From: Candidatus Aenigmatarchaeota archaeon
GTDB taxonomy: Archaea; Aenigmatarchaeota; Aenigmatarchaeia; PWEA01; B50-G16
Assembly (NCBI GenBank): GCA_003663345.1
Contig: QMZU01000024.1
Span: 1 to 8,719, forward strand
DNA length: 8,719 nucleotides
Direction: 5' to 3'
Shown: positions 1 to 7,400 of the stretch, piece by piece
Layout: the number at the start of each line of letters is the position of its first letter
Position numbering within the stretch: position 1 is the stretch's first letter
Notes under the pieces: generated by a model
Seen by the model: only the letters and a program-made list of their open reading frames with translations
What the model was told of the DNA's origin: nothing
Database searches by the model: none
Position numbers and translations under genes: made by a program

Positions 1-51
1 GACTACAAAAACTAAGAGAATAATAATTATTTGCGAAATGTTTAAGTTCAT
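1..51 (-). CDS. Start of a further secreted or membrane protein gene (3' end outside window)
   Basis: After the TAA at 53-55 comes one base and then ATG at 51. Seventeen codons follow to the window edge, reading MNLNISQIIIILLVFVV. A short polar start followed by an unbroken hydrophobic run fits a signal peptide or membrane anchor, as in its neighbours. An AAGGA on the minus strand, nine bases before the ATG and inside the end of the upstream gene, could be its ribosome binding site. The one-base spacing suggests coupled translation. The product cannot be named from 17 residues. Confidence 0.65.
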   Translation of the reverse strand, partial: MNLNISQIIIILLVFVV

Positions 52-52
52 C

Positions 53-1834
53 TTAAATAATCCTTGCCCTGAATATTATTGTGCCATTGCATCTCCCACT
101 TGTGCCTCCCTCTATCTGAATCTTCCAGTAGGTGCTGTTCTTTGAGTTTCCAAAATCATTATCGTTACTTCTTTGGTATAACGTGAAATTGCCAATGCTC
201 TTCTCTGATGATGTTAGCTTGAACATGTCATCAAACAATGTTTCATTTGTAACTGAGTATCTTTCGTTGCTGACATCTATGTTTCCCTGTTCGCAAATCA
301 TGCTGAACCCATCTCCTGGTGTAGTGCCATACCCTTCTACTGTTACATTTATATCAACATTTCCTAAGTTTATAAGGGTAAGATTTATTGCCGGGTGTGA
401 TATGTTATTTGGTTTTAAATCGCCATAGTCTATCACATTGTGGGATATGTTAAATGCAAGTAGCTCCTCAACTGTCGTGGTAGTTGTTCCGTGTCCTGTC
501 TCACTGCTGTTATCTGTTGCAGTCATATTAAACACCCAGCTACCACTATCTGCGTAATACCAAACCAAAAATGAGCAGCTGTATATTCTTGAAGATGCAC
601 TTTCACTTACCATTTCACAGCTACTGTTAGTATAGTGGTTATTGTTATCATCTTGGGACTCAGATGTGACAGTGCTATGATACAGAGTTGCATTAACAAG
701 CTTTATGTCGTCATTACCATTATCATCTGATACTGTCCCGTTACATACCACTATCCTAGTCGTGCCAATCGATAGGCCTACAGGGTTGTCACACACTAAA
801 TTACTTACAGTGGGTGGAAGGTTTGATATTATGCTTAACCTATACCTGAGTGAAGAGCCTTCATTATAGTAAGTGCTGTTGTCTGTACAGTTTATACCCC
901 AACTGTATTCTCCTATAGGCAGTTCCTGTGTGAAGTTTTGGGAGATACCTGTTTTTATATCAAAATCTGTTTGGTTAATTGTGTTATTTATGATTAAGCT
1001 ACAATTTATTATTCCAGAACTGTCAGATACATTGTACCTAAATGTTACATTCAGAAGGGCAGGTGTTGTTAGTTTTGAGTTATTTCCAGGATACTCAAGC
1101 ATTATGACAGGTGCAACTGTGTCTTTACTTGTTATGTTAACGACAGTGTCAATATTCAGTTTATCAAAGGTTATATTGTCAGATTGGCAAACTCCCTCTA
1201 CTGTTATGTTTGAGCTACCTGTGTTATTAACGCTTACATTCCAAGAAGTTATGTTTGAGCTACCTGCAGGTATTGTTCCAAGATTGTGTGTTGCATCACC
1301 CTGCCCATAGGTAAGGTACAGCACATCACTGTTGCTGAAGCTTATAGTTACCTGGCAGTTAGTTCCAGTTAGTCCTCCTATATTAGTTACGTTTACTATA
1401 GTGCTAAAGCTTGTTCCTATTGGTTCTATGCTGTTGTTTAAAGGCTGTATAATCTTTACCTTAAGTTCGCTTGGTCTTATTATGTTGAGTACAACATTTG
1501 CGTACGTTGTTCCAGAAACTATTGTTGTAGTGTTTACACCATAATAGCTATCATTCCAAGCCATCACTATCAATGTGTCGCCATCAGACGCGTTTATTGT
1601 TGCAGCGTAAGAACCCTTAAATTGTGGTAATGGTGGAGCGTAAACTTTAGTTAACACATAATCGCTAGTGTTCGTATCATTAAGACTTACAGGGATTCCG
1701 TTCTCAACGCCACTCTCTCCGTCTATATTAAAAACTCTTCCTCTGACGTTGTGAGGTGTTGGTGGTGCTGCAATAATAAGTGGGACAAGAAAGACAACCA
1801 TGATTATGGTAACATACAATCCTGCACTTCTCAT
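53..1834 (-). CDS. Secreted multidomain beta-sandwich surface protein, no anchor visible
   Basis: It has 593 residues. A signal peptide occupies about 1-23 (hydrophobic IIMVVFLVPLIIAA, then PPTP). Residues 28-119 form a carboxypeptidase-regulatory-like domain paralogous to the first domain of the upstream protein (shared GD....AWN and the ending V.LN). A CARDB-like domain follows (122-235, C160/C216), then an Ig-like domain of the 'P-NNS...CTDNS' type (241-335, C278/C316), a PKD-like or related domain (338-458, C348/C364 and C406/C420), and a C-terminal beta domain (465-593, C514/C582) with INLTLINLGNVDINV and an ending CNGTIIFRARII. All ten cysteines fall in pairs within single domains, as expected for extracellular disulfides. 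Sequons are frequent. There is no C-terminal helix or sorting motif, so it is either released or held by other surface proteins. It lies 18 bp after the anchored protein and one base before the next gene. A structural or adhesive role is inferred. Confidence 0.9.
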   Translation of the reverse strand: MRSAGLYVTIIMVVFLVPLIIAAPPTPHNVRGRVFNIDGESGVENGIPVSLNDTNTSDYVLTKVYAPPLPQFKGSYAATINASDGDTLIVMAWNDSYYGVNTTTIVSGTTYANVVLNIIRPSELKVKIIQPLNNSIEPIGTSFSTIVNVTNIGGLTGTNCQVTISFSNSDVLYLTYGQGDATHNLGTIPAGSSNITSWNVSVNNTGSSNITVEGVCQSDNITFDKLNIDTVVNITSKDTVAPVIMLEYPGNNSKLTTPALLNVTFRYNVSDSSGIINCSLIINNTINQTDFDIKTGISQNFTQELPIGEYSWGINCTDNSTYYNEGSSLRYRLSIISNLPPTVSNLVCDNPVGLSIGTTRIVVCNGTVSDDNGNDDIKLVNATLYHSTVTSESQDDNNNHYTNSSCEMVSESASSRIYSCSFLVWYYADSGSWVFNMTATDNSSETGHGTTTTTVEELLAFNISHNVIDYGDLKPNNISHPAINLTLINLGNVDINVTVEGYGTTPGDGFSMICEQGNIDVSNERYSVTNETLFDDMFKLTSSEKSIGNFTLYQRSNDNDFGNSKNSTYWKIQIEGGTSGRCNGTIIFRARII

Positions 1835-1839
1835 TTTCT

Positions 1840-1845
1840 ACCTCT
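1840..1845 (-). promoter_or_regulatory. Ribosome binding site of the 593-residue protein gene
   Basis: The minus strand reads AGAGGT, five to six bases before the ATG at 1834. It matches the archaeal anti-Shine-Dalgarno sequence and lies in the 18-bp gap after the upstream stop. It is the clearest ribosome binding site in the window and fixes this start. Confidence 0.75.
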
Positions 1846-1852
1846 TTTTGGA

Positions 1853-3655
1853 CTATCTACTCTTTCCATTCTTTTTTAATCTTTTGATGCTAAACTTAAC
1901 TAACAATACACCTGACAATGTTATTATTAAGACTATCCACCCAATCAAACTTTTTTTAGGTTTGTTATACGGCACAAACTTTCCGTTATTTTTATCATAA
2001 ATAAAATCAATTTTGATAACATCTCCTGTTAAGGTTGTTACATGCTCTGTTGAATTACTCCCCATCTTTATGCTTATACGCGTTGAGTTATCTCCATGAA
2101 CCACAACAACGTAACTGCCAGGAGTTGGGCCTCCTGTTTTTCCCTTTATTGTCTTATTAGTCTCAAGATTCTTGATGACGAATGTTGTTTTATTTTTTAT
2201 CGGCTCTTTTCCATTATAGTTATACACAGTTCCTATAATGACATGAGGTATGCTTAATTTTGATGTTCTTCTCCTGTCTTTTTGCGGGGTATTTTTAGTT
2301 ACTCCTATTACGAACTCTGATAGGTCAGTTACAACTGTGCTATAATATACATACTCCTTGTCTTCTGCAACAATTTTTGTAGGTAGTTCCTTAAATCCCC
2401 TATTAGTTTTCTTGTAAATCCTAACAGAGTCTCTACTTATCTTGTTTTTGTTTATCCATTTCTTTGCAACATTAAATTCAATAGTAGCATTTTCAGGATT
2501 GTTTTTGAATACTTTTGAATTGCTTATATCAAATTCTGTAACCCTTAAGCTTTCATAAGCGTTTATTGTCTTTGGTATTCCTGCCAGTTCAAGTTTCTTC
2601 ACATTGAATACTTTTACATTATCTTTACTTTCACACTCTTCAAATATTGAGTCTATTGAAGTGTTATCAAGGTCTATAATGACGCAGTTTTCAATAATTT
2701 TGACGGATGGCGGTCCAACTTTAAAGCTCTCAGTTTTTAGTATTGCATCAGTCACTGTGATATTATACGTTTGACTGTCAGTTAAGTTACCGTCAGATAC
2801 CTTGACAGTGACTTTATGTGTGCCAATGTCATCCTGCGATGGCAACCATAATATTAGACCTATCCATGGTATTACGAACATGCCGTCTGGTTTTTCTGTA
2901 AGATAATAACTTATTGTATCATTGTCTGGATCTTCAACTTCTACCCAGTAGAAATAAACATTAAAAGTATCTGCTGTAGTTACAGGTTCTGAAACTATTT
3001 TTGGTGGACTATTGGTTGCTTTTACCTCAACAACGAACGATTGGGTGTCATTTAGTAATCCATCACTTACAATAACTCTGACTGAGTTGTTTCCGATATC
3101 TTCATATTTGGGAATCCATCTTATGACTCCAGTCGTGTGGTTTATTACCATACCTTGCGGGTGTTCTATGAGCGAGTAATTTAATTTGTCCATGTCAGGG
3201 TCTGTTGCATTGACATCGTACCTGTACTCCTTATTTTGGAACGCTTTTGTTATTGGCTCTGTTACTATTCTTGGAGGCTGATTTGGTGGGGTGGTGTTTA
3301 GGACCAAGTCTATTCCATACATGACACCTTCTAATATTACACTGGTGTTAGTGCTGTGATACCTATTCCATGCCCTAATGATAACTTCGTCTCCATCGTT
3401 TCCATCAAGCGATACAGAATAACTGCCACTGCTTAAATGACCAGTTCTTCCAATAATAAACTCTCCTGTTGTTGTGTCATTAACGCTGAAGAATGTTCCT
3501 GCCGGAACCTCTTCACCTTCAGGTGTAAATATTGTTCCACTAATCCCTCTTGGAATCGGAAATGCTTTAGCATTGCATGACAATAATATGGCTGTCACTA
3601 TTGTGATGATATTCCAAATAATTTGTTTTTCTATATTTTTATGTTTGTGGGTCAT
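1853..3655 (-). CDS. Membrane-anchored surface protein: two cadherin-like domains, a PGF-pre-PGF-like domain and two regulatory-like beta domains
   Basis: I place the start at the ATG at 3655 (600 residues), because a basic MTHKHK followed by a hydrophobic run to SCNAKA forms a signal peptide (about 1-31). The longer ATG at 3751 would put 32 polar residues in front of it and overlap the upstream gene by 113 bp. Domains: carboxypeptidase-regulatory-like (36-121); two cadherin/He_PIG-like Ig domains (125-214 and 216-303), with DPDMDKLNYSL and DPDNDTISYYL and paired VSDG motifs, which may bind calcium; a PGF-pre-PGF-like domain (307-454, with FNVAKKWINKNKIS and a YVYYSTVVTDLSEFVIGV end); a second regulatory-like domain (468-555); a transmembrane helix (569-588); and a basic tail KRLKKNGKSR. 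The topology is therefore outside, anchored at the C-terminus. The gene overlaps the upstream gene by 17 bp with no strong Shine-Dalgarno site, so coupled translation is likely. The signal has a weak lipobox (LLSC), but the C-terminal helix makes a lipoprotein less likely. Its biological role is not known. Confidence 0.9.
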   Translation of the reverse strand: MTHKHKNIEKQIIWNIITIVTAILLSCNAKAFPIPRGISGTIFTPEGEEVPAGTFFSVNDTTTGEFIIGRTGHLSSGSYSVSLDGNDGDEVIIRAWNRYHSTNTSVILEGVMYGIDLVLNTTPPNQPPRIVTEPITKAFQNKEYRYDVNATDPDMDKLNYSLIEHPQGMVINHTTGVIRWIPKYEDIGNNSVRVIVSDGLLNDTQSFVVEVKATNSPPKIVSEPVTTADTFNVYFYWVEVEDPDNDTISYYLTEKPDGMFVIPWIGLILWLPSQDDIGTHKVTVKVSDGNLTDSQTYNITVTDAILKTESFKVGPPSVKIIENCVIIDLDNTSIDSIFEECESKDNVKVFNVKKLELAGIPKTINAYESLRVTEFDISNSKVFKNNPENATIEFNVAKKWINKNKISRDSVRIYKKTNRGFKELPTKIVAEDKEYVYYSTVVTDLSEFVIGVTKNTPQKDRRRTSKLSIPHVIIGTVYNYNGKEPIKNKTTFVIKNLETNKTIKGKTGGPTPGSYVVVVHGDNSTRISIKMGSNSTEHVTTLTGDVIKIDFIYDKNNGKFVPYNKPKKSLIGWIVLIITLSGVLLVKFSIKRLKKNGKSR

Positions 3656-4421
3656 GGTACCACACAGCGTTTGGTTCCATTCTGAAGTAGTATCCTCTAA
3701 TTGGGTCAATGCTTCTGAAGTTTTGGTTGTTCCAGGCAGGCCACCATCCATAGCCAGGGTAATGTACAGTCACTTCAAACTCTCTTGTCTCATAGTTATA
3801 CCTGTCAATTTCCTGTATGGAATCTGCAGGTACAACATATAGAGGGTTAAATTCTGTATCTTCTCCAAGTGTAAGGTTTACTGGGGTGTACCATCCAGTT
3901 ACGCTCCACACAGTAGCTAAATCTCTTGTTCTGTTTTCTGTTGGTATCTGCCCTGCAAAACTCAGTGTACAACTATTGTTTGTCTCAAACCAGTATCCCA
4001 CTAATGGCTCTAACCTTGTGAAGTTTTCATCTGAGGGTGTTGCTGGTTGCCATGTTGAGCCGTTGTAGTTAGTGCGTTCCCATCCATAGGACGAGTTATA
4101 CCTCCATATAGACCTTACACAGTTTGGAGGATTAACTACTAAGTCATAGCCGTCATTAGTTCCGTTGTAAAGTTCCCACTTTGTTATGTTAAGAGGTATG
4201 CTTATAAAATTCCAGTCAGTTACTGAGCTGTTTCTGTAACCAAGCTTTGTGCTATATTTTCCTACAACTTCAAAACTGGTTTTTTCTGCATTACCCCTTA
4301 CAGCTGCAATCTTGTAATACCTCTGTACTGAGCTGTTAGCACCAGTATCTGTCCAGTTACTACTGATTATGCCTGTTACGTTTGGGTTTTTGCCAAAACC
4401 CATTGTGTAGTTACAGCTGAT
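3639..4421 (-). CDS. C-terminal part of the giant surface protein, out of frame: end of FN3 plus two GYW-type modules
   Basis: This is not an independent gene. An ATG exists at 4403, but it lies inside an FN3 domain and has no signal peptide. The six in-frame codons before it (ISCNYT, from 4421) join smoothly onto YNIY of the upstream frame. Numbered from the ATG, residues 1-50 finish the FN3 (SSNWTDTGANSS, QRYYKIAAVRGNAEK). Residues 56-151 are a module with WNFISIPLN, CVRSIWRYN and LEPLVGYWFE and a Cys pair C95/C145. Residues 163-241 are a divergent second copy with GWYTPVNL, SIQEIDRYN and IDPIRGYYF. Such W..IS.P...GYW modules are common near the C-termini of secreted archaeal and bacterial proteins; their function is not firmly known to me. 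The protein ends in a polar tail with no membrane anchor or sorting motif. The last 17 bp overlap the start of the next gene. Confidence 0.85.
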   Translation of the reverse strand: MSCNYTMGFGKNPNVTGIISSNWTDTGANSSVQRYYKIAAVRGNAEKTSFEVVGKYSTKLGYRNSSVTDWNFISIPLNITKWELYNGTNDGYDLVVNPPNCVRSIWRYNSSYGWERTNYNGSTWQPATPSDENFTRLEPLVGYWFETNNSCTLSFAGQIPTENRTRDLATVWSVTGWYTPVNLTLGEDTEFNPLYVVPADSIQEIDRYNYETREFEVTVHYPGYGWWPAWNNQNFRSIDPIRGYYFRMEPNAVWYHDPQT

Positions 4422-7400
4422 ATATATTGTAGCTGTCTGCGTACCAAAGAGGACTCCAGTTTATTATAACGCTGTTTCTGTCACTGTCCATCTTTGCAGT
4501 CACATTAGCTGGGCCACGTATGATGGTAAGGTTTCTTGTTTCACTTGTGTTTGAGTTATTAAGAGTGTCCCAGCAACTTATATTCCATACATGTACCCCT
4601 TCATCCAATCCTGATATGGTAACATTTGCAGGTGTGTTATTGAACACTGTTATGTTTGTTACATTAACTAACCCATCAATTGTTACGTTACATGTAAAGT
4701 TAGTGTCCGCATAGTCAATGATTGTCCAGTTGAGCATTACAGTTGTGTTGGATGTGTTATAGTCTGGTGGAGTCAAGAGCTGTATGGATGGTCCTGTGAG
4801 GTCAATCACAATTGTCCTTACTTCGCTTTTGTTTACATTACCAGCTTTATCTGTGCAGTTTATGTACCACTCATGCAAACCTTCACTCATATTGACAATG
4901 CTAAAGTTGTTCTGTTGAGATACTGACACATTACTGTCAGTCATGTTTATCTTGTTGTTAAGCACAAAATTGCAACTCTCAACTCCGTAGTTTTCGTATG
5001 GTATATAAACAAACGTGATATTCAGGTTTTTGGTATGGTAATTATCATTTGGGCTTATCAGGGTGATATTTGGTTGTAACGTGTCAAGGTAGAATATGCT
5101 AAATCCAGAAATATTTGAGTTGTTCTCGTTCTTGAGTATTGTTCCGTTAGGTCCTGTTAGCATTACAACAGCCCTGTAATAGCCATAATCGTAGCTGTCG
5201 GTGTTCCATCCCGAGCCTTCTCCAGGACCATTCCATATGTTATGCAGTGTTATTTCGTTACTGCTGTTAATTGTTCTTTGCTTCTTGGTATTTGTGTCAT
5301 TTACAACAACTTGGCTTATATCTGTCCATTCTCCAGAGTTGTTTGTTTGCACCTTCATGATAAAGTAACCTGAGAGGTTAGTTGAACCAACATTAGTAAG
5401 TTTTGAATTTTTTGAGTAGGATTCCGCATCCCCTCTTGTTATATCCATATCGTTATTTGTGTGATTGATTAGGTACCACAGATAGTTTTCGTAAATTGCT
5501 TCCCACAATGTTGAGTTGCTTGTTGCATATCCAAAGTCTTCCATAAATACGTAACCAGCTTTGTGCTTTATTATCCTAAGTATTGTCGTACTGCTACTAT
5601 CTTCAATTGTGTCAACGAGGGTGTATGTAGTTGAACTGTAGATTCCTTCGTCTCCATAAAACTCAAAGTTCCGGACATCGTTTGGTGTTGTTGTTAGTTC
5701 ATGCGTTTCTATTGGCTCTACTATTGTCTCTCCAGCATTGTCAGTAACGCTTATTCCTGGTAAGAACTGGTCAGGAGTTCCAGTAACCCATTGGGAAATG
5801 ACAATTCCTCCTCTTGCAACATAGTCCTCAAGCTTATTTCTGAAGGAGTTATTAAGTCCTACAATCGTCTGTTCTGTTGTGTCAAGAGAGTCCTCTCCGA
5901 ATATCACCATACTGTAGTTGTCAGGTTCAAGGTTTACAACAGTTGAATCAAAGAACGATTCTGTTTTTTCATATTCAGTAACAATGCTTTGTACTGCGTC
6001 ATAAGAGCCAGCATAGTCTTGCTGATTCGCCACATAAGCTATTCCTTTGTGGAGTCTAAGTCCTGTTTTAAATCCTGTGGCATTCTTTGGACCGTTCTCA
6101 AGAGTGTCAAAATACACATAATAGTACCTTGACGAATCTGCCATTGTGGTTCCGTTAAGAATCCATATAAGCTCAACATAAGCATTTGTTGATGCGTTAT
6201 AATGCGATTTATTCTTAACCTCAACGAAGAAATAGTCTTGGCTTTCGTTGTATGGTTTTACCATGCCTCTCAGGGATGTGACCTCTATTATTCTAATTGA
6301 GTTGTTATCAAAGGTTTGCCCAATTATTCCTAATTCATTTGTTAGGACATCTGTGAAGTTTATTGATAACACGACAACGATGTCTGTCCTGTTGTAGTCT
6401 GTGCTGTTTATACTGACTGGTATTCGGTAGTTCCATGTGCTGTTCCACCACTCTGCTCCTGCTACGCCGCTTAGGTTTACAACCCTATTTGGACCGTACA
6501 GCGCATTTGTTACATTTATGTTGATTGTTGCGTTTGCTTTTATAAAGAAATAATCCTTGCTGCTTGTGTTGGATGTGCCTCCTGTGTTATTAGCCCAAAC
6601 TGTGAAGTTATACTGTCCTTTCTGCCAAGTATAGCTGAATACTCCTATGAACTGTTCATCGCCTATGCTGGTAAGATTTATCTTTTTTACAGAGCCATCT
6701 GGAAGGGTTATGTTTGCTGTTGCAGTATCAATTGCTATGCCACTAGTTATATTAGCTATTATTGTAATGTTTTGGCCGTATCCTGTTGTTATAGGATTCC
6801 TTGTTGTCTTAATTATTACTTTGTCCTTAACTGTTATGTTAGTTGTGTTTGATGATGGGTTAGTAAAGCTTATTGTGTAGTTTCCTGGGTGGGACACGTT
6901 TATTGAGAAATTTAAAATTCCTAATGTTGCTGATTGTGGCACAACATAGCTTGCTGTTGCATAGCCAGTAGCATTTGTCGTTGAAGTTGTACTTCCTTGG
7001 AAAATTAGGCTTTGGTTGAATACCGCTGTGCCATTGTCATAAATAAGACGTGCGGTTATGCTTATTGTCTCTCCTCTGAACGGTTCTGTGTTGTTAAATG
7101 TGATGTCATAAACAAAGCTATTTGCTGTGACCATCACATATTTTGTGTCTGAGTCTTCAGTGGCGTTAGGCGAGTTTGCTGTGACGATAATCGGTTGGTT
7201 GCCAAGAGTTGCATTTATTGTTGTAGTAATTGTTATGTTATTCCAGAGTTTCTCTTCAGGTACAAGCCTGCTTGCGAATTTCTTAAGGCTGCCTGTTGTG
7301 TTAGTCCAGTTGTGTGGCAATGTCCAGTTGAGGGTGACATTGTCAAGGTCTGTTGTTCCTATGTTTTTAGCATAGCTTGTTAGATTTGCTAATCCACTTC

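Noticed and set aside
1835..1852. A promoter or terminator in the 18-bp gap
   Set aside because: The gap is too short, shows no T-run or hairpin in the right direction, and is occupied by the ribosome binding site.
3570..3585. Lipobox (LLSC) at the end of the 600-residue protein's signal peptide
   Set aside because: The -2 residue is atypical, a normal AKA cleavage site follows, and the protein has its own C-terminal membrane anchor.
3656..3751. Longer start for the 600-residue protein at the ATG at 3751
   Set aside because: The extra 32 residues are polar, lie in front of a clear signal peptide, and correspond to the coding region of the upstream gene's last module in another frame.
3639..4403. 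A separate 254-residue gene starting at the ATG at 4403
   Set aside because: It begins in the middle of an FN3 domain, lacks a signal peptide, and joins the upstream frame after a two-base change.
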